Of a stretch of DNA of 64,000 nt, positions 46,775-59,600 are shown piece after piece. Both the position numbers and the translations under genes were made by a program. The stretch covers positions 1,426,001-1,490,000 of the forward strand of contig JARWMV010000234.1 in the NCBI GenBank assembly GCA_030998015.1. The letters are read 5' to 3'. The stretch's first letter is position 1. Each line of letters begins with the position of its first letter. The notes under the pieces are model-generated. The model ran no database searches. It worked only from the letters and a program-made list of their open reading frames with translations, and was not told the origin of the DNA. The DNA comes from Ceratorhiza oryzae-sativae. Taxonomy: Eukaryota > Basidiomycota > Agaricomycetes > Cantharellales > Ceratobasidiaceae.

Positions 46775-49700
46775 ATGAAAGTGCTCTGCGTTGCAGAGAA
46801 ACCTTCAATCGCCAAGTCTGTTGCTCAAATTCTCTCGGGAGGGCGCTATGAGACAGTTAGTATAATCTACTTTCTGGTAAACCCGGGCCGGACTGACAGA
46901 AGATACAGCGAAATACTCAGTCTCCATACCATAAGAATTTTGATTTTCACTATGCACAAACTGGAGATGATTACACTATGACTGCTGTGTCGGGTCACTT
47001 GACTGAAAAGGATTTTGGAGCTGCCCTTCGATCATGGCATGCTTGCGACCCATTTCAGTTGTTCGACGCACCGATTGAGACGCGAGTATCGAAGGTGCGC
47101 CGTTCGGTTTCCCGCAGCGCTTTTGATATCTGACTTTTTTTTTCAGGACGGCGAGCGCATTGAACGGAATCTTCTTAACGAAGCCCGCCATGCTCAGATG
47201 CTTATGATATGGACAGATTGTGATCGCGAAGGGGAAAATATCGGTGTCGAGATCGAGACTGTGTGTCTGCGAGCCAATCCTCGAATCAGAGTCAAGCGTG
47301 CTCGTTTCAGTGCGATTATTCCAGCGTGAGTTTATTTTTTTCTTAGCTTTATATATCGACTGAACCTTCCTCAAATAGGCAGATTCACCGTGCAGCTCAG
47401 AATCCTGTGGACCTTGACCGTGCTCAGTCTGATGCAGTCGAGGCCCGAATACTCCTTGACTTGCGGTTCGGTGCGGCCTTTACAAGAATGCAAACGCTCA
47501 CACTTCAGCCACGGTTCCCTCAGCTAGAACAGGGTTTGATCTCATATGGTAGGCTCATGCGTCGATTCTGTACCCCATTTCGTCCCCAACATTTCGGTAT
47601 ACTAGGACCGTGTCAGTTCCCTACTTTGGGCTTTGTAGTATCGCGATACGAACAAGTCAGAGCGTTCGTCCCAGAGCCTTTCTGGTACATATATTTGTCT
47701 ATTGTTCCACCCGACGCCTCGGATGGTGAAGAAACGAACTTCTTATGGCGGCGCAATCATCTGTTTGATTTTGACGTTGCTGTGGCTCTCTACGAGGGTA
47801 CGGTTGAAAACCCAACCGCTCGAGTCACCAAAGTCACAAAGAAACCAACAAAGAAATGGTGAGTTGGCTCTATGGTCGCTCAGACGGTGCTTATTCGCTT
47901 GAAAGGAAACCCCTTCCCCTCACAACTGTTGAGCTCCAAAAAGCGGCATCCCGGCTTTTGCACCTGACTCCTAAGAAGGCTCTCGACGTACGTTAGTTTG
48001 TATTATTCCGACTAGTACTTACTCCTTGTAGATTGCGGAGAAGTTATATCAAGACGGCTTCTTATCATACCCTCGAACAGAAACCGACCAGTTTGACCCA
48101 GCCTTCGATTTTGACAGTCTAATCGCTAAACAGACGGTGGATCCCGAATGGGGTGTATTTGCAACCAAGTAATTGGATGCTGCTCTGCTCTGATCCAAGT
48201 TCCTGACCACACACTTTAGTCTCCAGAACGGTGGGTTTCAGCGGCCTCGTGATGGGAAAAAGAACGACAAAGCACATCCTCCTATTCATCCCACCGCTCA
48301 CGCCGCGAATCTGCAACCAGATGCAAAGCGCGTGTATGAATATGTGACTCGTCGCTTCTTGGCGTGTTGCTCAAAGGACGCCGAAGGGTTCCAGACTACT
48401 GTAGATGTAGAAGTTAACGAAGAAGAATTTTTCGCGACCGGTACGTTCAGATCCTAGGCTCTATATTGTTCACAGACATATTGATAAATTAGGCTGCAAG
48501 GTCTCGTCGTTCTAGAAAAAAACTACCTAGAAGTCTACAAGTATGATAAATGGACGGGAAAGAACTTGCCGGACTTCGAGGAAGGCCAGGAATTTATGCC
48601 AAGCGTATGTGAACTGAGAGACGGGGAGACTTCAAGTCCTTCTCTGTTAACCGAGGCCGATTTGGTTACTCTAATGGACAAAAACGGGATAGGTGTGCTG
48701 TCTTTTCTTATAGATTGCTATGCGCGTTTTATGACAAGTTTGATTAGGCACCGATGCTACCATTGCCCAACATATACAGACCATCATCGACCGCCAATAT
48801 GTGATCACCCGACAGGAGGGGGCTACTAAATATCTCGTCCCGTCCACACTAGGGATTGGTCTTGTTGAAGGCTACAACCAAATTGGGTTCGATAAATCTT
48901 TGAGTAAACCACTGCTACGGCGCGAGGTATGTTTTTTTCTTTTTGCTTCCGCGCTCGGTCTAGTAATGCCGAATCCTTGCATCATTAGACAGAGCGCATG
49001 ATGGTTCAAGTTTGCAACAGGCAGGCTAGCAAGCTCGAAATGATGGCCCAAAGCATTGAACAATACAAAGACGTTTTTGTTCGCGCTAGACAGCAGTTCC
49101 ACCTGATCATTGAGGTTCGCTTAGAATGCTAGATACAAATAAATCTTCGCTGACCGATTGCGGCAGAGTGTAGGTCAGCACATCAACGGCCAACACGGCG
49201 CGATTGAAGGTTTGCCCGTGAACAATCGAGGAGGTGAGGCACATGATGGGGGTGGCCGTGGAAGAGGGAGAGGAAGAGGTGGTGGGAGGGGTGGTGGCGC
49301 GGCTGGCAGAGCGAACCGTGGCCAACCTGATGATGGGCCGGACTCTGATTCAGAAAACGACGAGGGTCGAGGAGGCAATGGACGTGGGCGTCGAGCGGCT
49401 ACTAGAGGGACTAGGGGCGCAGCTACTACGACAGCTGCCCGGCGTGGAAGAGGAGCCAAGATCTCTGCAGGTCAACCGAGAACAGTATGTTGTCTGTACG
49501 TCCAATGCACATGGGCACTGATTCTACACATTGCTCACTCAGCGTTTCAGTCATCGCGTGGAACTAGTCATACTCATTCCACGAGCAATGGTGTGCGCCC
49601 AGGAGCCACATGCCAATGTGGCGAACCTGCTGCAGAACGCACAGTCGTAAAAGATGGCCCGAATAAAGGCCGCAAGTTCCTTTCTTGCGGAAAAGACCGA

Positions 49701-50548
49701 ACTTGTGGCTTCTTTGAGTGGCTGGACGATACGTCAGGTCCGGGAAGTGCCAGCCCTTCGTCTGGCACACTCAAACCAAATTCTGTTGTACCGGCCAAAC
49801 GAAAAGCACCAGAAGCAGTAGGTTTGTTTCCGTTTAGAAATATATGGTTTTTAATTTCTTGCCCAATCCGTTTAGGTACCAGACGGCGATAGACGGTGTA
49901 ATTGTAAACTTACAGCGGTCCAACGAACTGTCATGAAAGACGGCCCAAACAAAGGCCGAGTATTTTGGGCATGCCCCAATTCTTCAGAAAAGGCGCGATG
50001 TGGCTTCTTCGAGTGGGATGATACTAGCCAAGCTAGTGGCCAAGGATCTCTACCTAGGGCTCAGCCGCAAGAAGGCCGTGCACAAGGAACCTGCTTTAAG
50101 GTATGTTTCTTATTTTTCCTGTTCCTCCGTAGCTCAACGTAGTGGATGAAGTGTGGACAACCGGGTCACTGGAGCAACGGTGAGCAGGACTCTATCTGAT
50201 TGGCACCCCAGATTCTGAGATTTCATCACTTAGCTTGCCCAAATGGCGATGCTGGCCCTTCGAGACAAAACCGCAACGAAGGCGGCGGTGGCGCTCAAGG
50301 GAGCTGCTTCAAGGTATGAGAGCCTCACAAAGATTTTGTTCAAAACTGACAATTGTCCGTAGTGCGGGCAACCGGGTCACTGGAGTAACGCATGCCCAAA
50401 TGGTGATAGCGGAACAAACTCTGGGCGCGGACAGGGACAAGGAAGAGGGCGCGGTCGTGCACGGGGCTCCATATCCCGATCTCGAGGCAGTCGGGGGCGA
50501 GGAAGAAGCAGATCGAAGGGAAACCTTGGAGCAGCCGATGAGTATTGA
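46775..50548 (+). CDS. TOP3: DNA topoisomerase III with GRF fingers and zinc knuckles
   Basis: Starts MKVLCVAEKPSIAKSVAQIL (TOPRIM). It continues SGHLTEKDFG, MIWTDCDREGENIG (metal-binding DxD-E region), YGPCQFPTLGFVV, GFLSYPRTETDQFD (active-site Tyr) and HPPIHPTAHA, then DKNGIGTDATIAQHI, all typical type IA topoisomerase. A Gly/Arg-rich RGG-like segment (about 49240-49480) follows, then GRF finger 1 (CQCGEPAAERTVVKDGPNKG) and GRF finger 2 (MKDGPNKGRVFWACPN). Two CCHC zinc knuckles, CGQPGHWSNACP, sit on separate short exons (about 50150-50240 and 50360-50410), and the tail is an RGRG/RS-rich tail ending GAADEY. The enzyme resolves recombination intermediates with a RecQ helicase in the nucleus. 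The architecture resembles animal TOP3A rather than yeast Top3, which lacks the fingers. It begins only 110 bases after NOT4. Confidence 0.93.
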
Positions 50549-51557
50549 CACAATTTGGCATAATTATACGCTCTATTTCTATGAATTTTATTTTATACCA
50601 ATCCCAACACTCACTATGTAGATTAGGGTTCAATTATTTTGTATTTTGGCACGTAATATCCATAATAGCAGATGTCCTTTGACCGACGTCTTCACTATAT
50701 CCAAGTGTTGTTTTCCGTCATTCGATATACAACACGTCCAGTGAGAGGTACAAAAGGTTGTCGTTTTAACATAACACAGATGAACCATATCCTTTCTCTG
50801 AAATAATTGCTGAGGCAGAGATTGAACGCAGCCGCATGCTAGAGAGCTGTGTTTGATGGCTATATGCGTGGTCCGTCGACTTGCTCGGTGCACAAAAACA
50901 ATACGATATGTAATAACCAAACGGAAATGGCTCTATATACCGATTGCGGAGACCGCCTTCACCCAGAACGTGTATTCTTACATTGGAAGGAAGTACCTTG
51001 CCTTTATTACACTTGACCTGCACAATATTTTATTCAAGGCGACCATCCTTCCGGAGTGAAATTCCAGCCCTTAACGTCGCATATATACTTGATAACGGTC
51101 AACGGTTCGTAGATATTATGCCACGCCAGTTCTACACGACCATCACGTCCCTATCCAAATCCATCATTCGAACCTCTATGATCGCGTTGCCCTTTCCGTC
51201 AGGGTTGCTGGTGGGCACCTTTGGTACAAGACAAACCGGCTTAAAGATATCGGTTGCATGGGCGTCATTTTGCGGTTAATTGTTCGCAGGAAGACATACG
51301 GTTTTGCGTGCAGAGTTGCGTTATCGAACCCAAACCAAGAATCCAACCCCCAAAACGAAGGTGCCATAGGTTTATCAACTATTCCTATAGTACATACGAT
51401 TGATATCTAAAGACAGGGATGCGAACACGACACCCCGAATTTGGCGCCAACATGACATCGCCTTTTCCAATATCGTTCTTCATAACCTGTCACCACTCGT
51501 TAAACCCCATGTAGGGATAACTGGTTTACATATAATCTCCCATCATCAAGCACCCGA
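50549..51557. other. Intergenic, no supported gene
   Basis: Contains the TOP3 3' UTR and about 700 bases with short frames lacking domain content. The piece near 51120-51280 is slightly protein-like on both strands but was not identified. Confidence 0.4.
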
Positions 51558-51913
51558 CTAAGAGTTTTGGTAGTACTGCCAACCAACCCAGTTTGCTATG
51601 ACAAACAAAAGTCCAGCGGGAACCATGAGAAATGGGAAGTATTTATAGTGGACGTCAGCCACGACTGAGCGATGTAGTTCAAACTGAATAAATAGATTCA
51701 GTACAGCTAACGAAAAAGTCTTCTGGATGAGTAACGCACTGGAGGTACATGAAAATAAGTAAGGACCGGACTCAGGACTAAGGAATAGATGCCGAATGCG
51801 AATACCAGAACGGAAAGCAAACCGAGCATGTAACCTCGCTTAATCAAAACCTCACTCCAGTCAAGGAAAATTTCTGGCTTTTTGTTGGATTTGATTCCTC
51901 CTGGAAAAGCCAT
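51558..51913 (-). CDS. PIG-Y-like subunit of GPI-GlcNAc transferase (small membrane protein)
   Basis: Two exons (51913-51749 and 51683-51558; intron 65 nt, phase 0) give 96 aa. There are two hydrophobic segments: GLLSVLVFAFGIYSLVLSPV and, near the C-terminus, FLMVPAGLLFVIANWVGWQY with end YQNS. Two membrane spans with a PxxxxxVIANWVGWxxY C-terminus fit the PIG-Y/Eri1 family, the small regulatory subunit of the enzyme that starts GPI-anchor synthesis on the ER. The start chosen is the Met of MAFPGGIKSN; an upstream in-frame Met at 52027 would add 38 residues that look non-conserved. The family call rests on size, topology and the C-terminal motif. Confidence 0.6.
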
Positions 51914-52324
51914 AGGTTGCAGATGTGGATTACCCAAACAAAGAATGGATGTCGTCGGAAGACGACGTGGTTTGCGCTTAGCTGAAAATAACCACGTGAC
52001 GAATACCTGTTGTTGTACCTGTTCCACCCTCGTGCACTCTTCAATGAACTTGGGGGACTGATGCTTTGCTTTGTCTCTTACGTTTTACTCAAATGTTTGA
52101 TCATGTAAGAATATATAGGAGAAAAGGGGCATGTGACCGGGCTACGAATTCATTCATACGGCTTACCGCTGCTTCGATGTATTTTCCCAATTGGGATGCC
52201 TCCAAATACAGCCTCTTAACCGCGTTCACCCTAGTCCACCGTGATCAAAGCTACAAGCTGTCTATTGTGGTGTAAACCCTAGAGCCAAGGACAAATTTTG
52301 TCATTCTGCATACAGTAGACTACC
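51914..52324. other. Shared promoter region of PIG-Y-like gene and epoxide hydrolase
   Basis: The two genes are divergent, so this 411-bp stretch should hold both promoters. No specific site was recognised. Confidence 0.45.
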
Positions 52325-54171
52325 ATGGTTCCCGGTGATGATATCTACCCTTTCAAGATATCGGTTCCAGATGAGATGCTCGAAGAGCTGTCAAAAAAAC
52401 TCGAAATAGCTCGCCTTCCTGAAGAAATCGAACTTTCAGACGAACGGAAATGGGATTGGGGCATTCCCCTCTCCGTCCTCAAACCTACTCTCGACTACTG
52501 GCGTACGGAGTATAATTGGCGAGCTGTGGAAGGCAACATAAACAACACCCTGCCGCAGTTCACTACACATGTCGAATCTCTGGAGCACGGCCCTCAAGAG
52601 GTTCATTTTGTACACAAACTCTCGAAAAAGCCCAACGCTGTGCCGTTGATTTTCATACATGGATGGCCCGGTAACTTTCTCGAGGTAAAGTTGTTCCGGG
52701 TACAGTCGTAGAAGCATTTAAACGCTCGCCGTAATAATTGGCCGTGCTAGGTGTCAAAGATAATTGACCAGCTCACGGACCCAACGGACCCCCAAGAAAC
52801 CTCGTTCCATGTTGTGGCACCATCGTTTGTGCCCTTTCGCCCTACTTGATCCTGATCCTGACTAATATTCATAGACTTCCAGGATTTGTGTTCTCACAAC
52901 GCACCCGGACACCCGGAATGGAAGCGAGAGCGACGGCTTTTCTGTTTGATAAGTTAATGGAAAAGCTCGGGTATAGAAAACATATAGCTCAAGGAGGGGA
53001 TTGGTGCGCTCATTTACTTACGGTGTGTATAACACTAAGCCACGTACACAAAGGGGGTCGATCGTATGCCGTGCACTTGCTGTACACCACCAAGATAGCT
53101 GCATTGGCACTCACGTCAATATGATGATCACAGCGCCCCCTTCATTTTTCAGGAATCCCTGGATATTAACCAAAACAATCTTGGGATTCAGTGGACTCCC
53201 GGGTGGTATAACCAGGGATGAAGTAAAGGCGCTAAAATCCACCCAACACTTCCTGAAATACGAGACGGGATACTCAACTATTCAAAGTACAAGACCGCAG
53301 GTGAAATTCTCCAATTTGGCTTTCCGTACGCCTGACTAACTTGTCCATTAGACTCTAGCCGTTGGGTTGACTGGTAGGTCTCAACTATGATAGCAGAGCT
53401 TATCAGATGAACAAATTGGCCCATTAGATAGTCCAGCCGGCCTTCTTGCTTGGATTGGTGAAAAACTTTATCGCTGGACGGACAACTACCCCTGGACTCC
53501 TGAAGAACTCATCACGTGGACTATGCTGTAAGCAAAACCGTTTATATGACATTACCTTCATACTAACAAACTTAGCAGTTATTGGATCAATGGTACGCAA
53601 TGGGGAAATGACAGAGTATCATATCATGACTTTTGATTATTAAAGGCCCGGCCGGTGGACTGAGATACTACAAGGAAAATAGACTGACGGAACGTTCCCA
53701 TAATATTGGTAACGATGACTTCGTGAGCACATGGTCACCTACACCCCTCGGATACTCAACATTTCCCAAAGAGATCTACGAGTTCCCTGAAGAGTGGGCA
53801 ATCACTTCCTTTGCACCATCTTGCATACTTATTCGTTGATTCTCTAGATGGTGCAGTATAGTCCAAAACCACGTATACACCGCTCGGCATGAGAGAGGTG
53901 GTCATTTCGCGGCTTGGGAGGTGTAAGTTTCTAGCTTTTAGTTTTTTAGTTTTTGTTTGCGCGCTCATGGCATCACCCCTGCTAACTCATGTACAGTCCC
54001 GAGCTACTCGTGAGTGACATTCGGAAATTTACAAATATTGTTGCCTCAAGCGATACACACCCTTCGCCCCCTTCCAAGTACTCTCCTTTGTTGGTCGCCG
54101 CTTCAGTCATTGCCTGTGCTGCCTTCATCGTCCCTCGTATTGTCCCTCATATACCCAGTCGTCGCACGTAA
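52325..54171 (+). CDS. Epoxide hydrolase (EHN domain, alpha/beta hydrolase)
   Basis: The N-terminus is an EHN domain: PFKISVPDEMLEELSKKLEI, RKWDWGIPLSVLKPTLDYW. Next come LIFIHGWPGNFLE (oxyanion HGWP), APSLPGFVFSQ, FDKLMEKLGYRKHIAQGGDW (nucleophile Asp in GGDWG), a lid region with YSTIQSTRPQTLAVGLTDSP and GLLAWIGEKLYRWTD, and RHERGGHFAAWEVPELL with the catalytic His. The tail SKYSPLLVAASVIACAAFIV is a predicted membrane anchor, unusual because microsomal epoxide hydrolases are usually anchored at the N-terminus. The enzyme opens epoxides to diols, for detoxification or secondary metabolism. Several short introns are present, and their borders near 53020-53140 and 53830-53870 are approximate. 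The stop is at 54169-54171. Confidence 0.88.
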
Positions 54172-54386
54172 ATCCTACCACATAGGCTTGATAAATGAAT
54201 CAATGAAGCTCAATCAACATTATACCACATTCTAATGTCACGTTCAACCCCTGGGGGCGAGCACTCTACCACTTATATGCGTCTGAGGTGTTTGGGTGCC
54301 GTTACTGATGACGCCCGTTACAAACAAGGGTGCGCTCCCTGGTCGAGGCTGAACTGTTAGCTCCCCACCCCAACCAGCTGTCTAGA

Positions 54387-55295
<909 letters not shown>

Positions 55296-55579
55296 CTGTA
55301 TTACCTAACCTATTCAATACTATCTTTGGCCCTGTTTGAACGGAGATCTGTTGTCTAGCAACCTGGGTGAGCAAGGCCCTGAGGATTTCCTCCGGAAGCG
55401 AAATAGGCATGAAAGGCTGCAATGACGAGCCTAATTCATCTGCCGCTCTTGCGCCCAAGGGTGTTCACCCAGGGCTACTGGTTTTACAAAACTCAGATAT
55501 TATTGTGTTTCATGTGTTTCTCGAACATAACAAATATCATAATGGGCACATGAAAAGCGCTTTTGTAGGTGTATGCAGA

Positions 55580-56262
55580 TCAGTAATAGGTCCTATGAAT
55601 AACGAAGTCAGTGGACAAGATGAGCCGACAAAAAACTAACACGTACACATCCCAGTGAGTGCCCTCATCCTTTTTTAAGGTGGAAAAGTGAGCCGATGTT
55701 CCACATGCAACATAGTTCTCGACTTACACAATAGATGTTTCCAGCTGCGGACTTCCACTGGGGATATCCATCCCCGCGGTTGCCAATCTTCGTAAAGCTG
55801 TTGTGGACGTAGTTGTCGATGCAGGTGTTGTGGCGGATATCGACCTTGTATCCATTTGCATGGCTGATGCGCAACTTTAAGTCTCTATTCATTACAACAG
55901 AGTGCACTAGGCCATACCTGTAAGTTCCGCTCGCATGCCCGGTCTCGGTGCCCCCGGTGATGGTAATAGAGCAGCCACTAGCGTTCTTGAGCGTGATCAC
56001 GCTGTTGACGGTTCCGCTGAGAATGCCGTCATATGAGGTGCAGCTAGGATTCGTCTTGCTGGTGCAGCCGCCGGAAGAAGACGCATATATACCGGCTGCT
56101 TGGAGCTGATAGGAATGGTTCAGGACAAAGTCAAACAAGGAATAGTCCGTCACATACCTTGGACTGAGCCGCAGCTTGGGTCATGGGCGTGCCGGTGCGC
56201 GGGGCGAGGGCGGCAGCCGAGACGGAGGCAGCAACGGCGGAGAGGACAGCGAGAAACTTCAT
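55580..56262 (-). CDS. Small secreted protein with M15-peptidase-like motif
   Basis: The signal peptide MKFLAVLSAVAASVSAAALA is followed by about 150 residues in four exons. The mature part includes QAAGIYASSSGGCTSKTNPS, TLKNASGCSITITGGTETGH, SGTYSHANGYKVDIRHNTC and GNRGDGYPQWKSAAGNIYC, with DEGTHWDVYV in the last exon. The SHANGYKVDI segment resembles the SxHxxGxAxD zinc motif of peptidase M15/VanY, with THWD near the end as a possible second His motif. This suggests a secreted metallopeptidase or a decayed relative, which is inference. The final exon reads on about 18 residues past the conserved part to a TGA at 55580-55582, so the end is uncertain. Confidence 0.65.
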
Positions 56263-56315
56263 GGCGAGTATGAGCGAGTTCACTGGAGTTGTGTAGACAC
56301 ATCTCGTGCTATTTG

Positions 56316-56406
56316 TGCGTCTGGGGTGGGTTTAGAGCGGGCATACAGCCGAGCTGCGTCGGGGGTGGGTTTGGAGCGAGCATACAGCCGAGCTGTGTCG
56401 GGGGTC
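56316..56406. repeat. 39-bp tandem repeat, 2.3 copies
   Basis: Units at 56316-56354 and 56355-56393 differ at about four positions, followed by a partial third unit. Each contains GTGGGTTT and GCATACAGCCGAGC. It lies 54-145 bases upstream of the start codon of the minus-strand secreted protein, so it is in that gene's promoter. Confidence 0.8.
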
Positions 56407-56605
56407 CTGAGTGGGACTTTGGCATGCGGCGCATGCCACATGTGTTGGGATGCGGATCCCTCGATTTGATTATGCCCCGTCGATCAGCCCAGAACTGATG
56501 TATTTTATGTAACAACGGCGCTTGCTACAAGACGACTGAATAAACCAACGATCCTAGTTATGTCCTTCTTCTTGCCACCCCGGACGAGACTTGTGCACGA
56601 CCACC

Positions 56606-59600
56606 ATGTCTGATCCATCATCCGAGCAACTGTCTGCAGTCCAGACGGGATCTGGCGCGGCGGCAAAAGGCAAAGACGGCGGCGCTCCCCGCTCACGTGT
56701 CTACATCGCTTGCAATCTCTGGTCGGTCTCTATCCACTTTACTGACAGTTGCGCCGCTGACACGAGGACAGCCGCCAGAGGAAGATCAAGTGTGGAGGAG
56801 AGCAGCCGGCTTGTCGAAATTGTACCCGTGGTGATCTCGAGTGTCATTATGATCCCGAACCCAAACGCAGGTCAGTTCCCGTTCGTTCTACCATGTGGGC
56901 CTGCCCCGGTTGTCTGACGCCGTCTTTCTTCGGCATCGGCTAACGCTAGAGGACCAGACAAGAAGCCTGGAACACGAGTTCGCACGCGCAAAGACAGCGC
57001 CGGCGCTCCATTACCCTCCAAATCTCGCATCGTGCGCCCCACGCAAACACCCACATCAAATACGGATCCTCTCCTCGTTCCTTCTCAAGCGGGGCCGACG
57101 AGGAATAAGAAGCGAGTCCTTCGTGGGGCGGCTCTCGATCAAGTCCCTCGTGCCTCGTTTTCCAACGAACAAGCGAGCGATGCGATCGGTACACCGTGCG
57201 GGATATCACCTCCCAGCCTTCCCCACGAGCTAGGGCGGGTCGCTTCTAGTAGTGCAATCGTTCGTACTCAGAGTCGACCAGAAATTCCACTTGATACACC
57301 GCAGGATCGAGTGTCACCACCCGTTCGATTGCCCCAGCTTCCCAGTCTTACAATCCAGCCACTCCTCGACAATCAAGGATTATCAAACAATGCATACCAT
57401 AATAACCTCGGACTTGAAACGCCATACTTGGACAGTAATTTCGGCAACCCCTCTGGCGTAATTGAATCACAACATCCGTCTGCTTCCACCTCGGCTGCTC
57501 ATGCGTCCTCTTCATCAGAACGTTCGTCGGCTACGAACACTCCGTCAGGCCGTTCATATGCTACGCCAGCTCTGGCTGACACCCCTTCGGGCTCGTACTT
57601 CGGCGACCATCTCTGAGGCCTCCATCAATAATGGTGGCCTTCTATCAGGTTTACCGATCGCGCAGCCGACGTCTCCTGTATTCACGAGATTGCAGGACAC
57701 GCACGATCCTCATTTCCGTCCGCCCACGGACATGTTTGCTGGGCTTACGTATCCGCGAACTAGCCTTGCGATTCCGGCCTTGGAGCGTGCTGGCCGATCG
57801 TCGGGTTTCAGCCAACGTAGGGGGGATGTGCCCAATGATTTGAGCGTGACGACAGGACTTGATACAAACGTAACCGGCCAAGCTGGCGGATTGGTAGCTC
57901 CAAGTCTCGAAGGTACGCCGGGGGGCGGAAGTGACGCTTCATACGAGCTCGGACAGTACAGAGTCCCATCCGATATCCAAACTTCCGCAGATAGCCTCTA
58001 TGGGGAGCTTGCATATCAAAATTCTGATGGAAACACATATGATGACTATTCCACAGGCTATGTCCCTAGAGACAGTCGTCACTATAGGACGCCGTCCGAC
58101 AGTTCTTACTCAACACAAACTGATCTAGCTTATGCACCGCCTAGTGGATCGAGCTACGCCACTTCGGTAGACTCTCATTCTTCTCAGCTCGACGGATACG
58201 TGTCCACGGTCCCAACTCCAACAGAAATTACAATTTTACCGCCACCCGCAGACAGATTCGGAGGCGTTTGGAGCGAAGGTACAGGGAGTGGCGTCGAGTT
58301 ATTCGATGGGTCGGCCAGCAGCATTGGATACGTTTCTGGGGTGTGTACAGCCGTTTACTTTCCTGCACAAGCCAAACTCACGTACTTTATAATAGACTTA
58401 TGGGTCATTTAGCGATAGCGCCGCTCCAAGCGAGTATGAAGAGTATGACATCTACCAAACTGGCCTCAATGATAGTATCTAACGCGTCCCATATCTAAAT
58501 AGGGGGGATTTCACGGATTCTGAAGATCAAAGTCAAGGGGGGACCACGCTCGCCCATCGCCGTTGCCAAAATCAGTTGAATCCAAGAATGTTTTACAAGA
58601 ACATGTCCACGTGGACGTCTGGACCTTCGGCTGCATTCATGCGCAAAACATGGTGGGATAGCCTGTTGGAAATGTATGCGCCAACAAAGGCAGAAGCGTA
58701 CGTGTGCACATCACACTGTTACAGTCTCGCGAGCGCTAAACGTTACGACATGTCCAGTGCTCAACAGGTCACGTCCGATCTCAAGTATTTGTTCAAGTCG
58801 AGTAATTATTGGTTGTCGTTCATGAACGTTAGCCTGTTTATGACGTAAGCCTATGTTTCTTAGTGATTTTCTAGTATTTGCGTGCTTACCTAAATGGATA
58901 GCAACTACAACCATCGGGAGCGCCGCGAGAATATCCAGCCTTCACTGGTTCTAGCTGCGCTGGCGTACAGTACATTCACTCAATCCTCGGAGGTCGAAAG
59001 TACGTTGTTTGATTGCAGATTCGTCTACTGCCTTTTGACAATACACCACAGAGGGGAGCACCGGCCGTGCAAGGGCGATGCACTTGCGGGACCTGGCTCA
59101 GTCGGCTTTGGAGGCAAGCCTCAATTCCCAGCGACTTGATCCCACTTTGGCCCAAGCTGCATGGGTAAGCATCCAAGCCTGTCAGGAATATGCATCATAT
59201 CCATTGATCCTCATTTGATAGCTCCTAGCACTTTTCGAAGTTTCAGCCCATCCGGAGCATTCGACGACCCGTTCACACTCAGCACTGATATTCCTCGATA
59301 ATATCATTCGTCTCCTCGGACTTACCGTACTGGACGTCATGGATCCCAATGTCAAGGTCTTTTCTCCTGATCAGGTGCCAAGATTGGGTCTTTCTCCGAG
59401 GAAAGGCAGCAGCTTGGAGTTGCCGGCCCAGTATCCCCTTACCGCCAGTAGCAATGTAATAGCTCCTTCGACATGCTCTTGTCATGCGCTTTCGATCGCG
59501 AGCACCACCACGCACGTTCAAATGACGCCATTCTGGGTCTCATCACCAGGTTGGGATCCCACCTGGACCGAGGCGGAGATTCGCCTCGAGGAGAGCAGAC

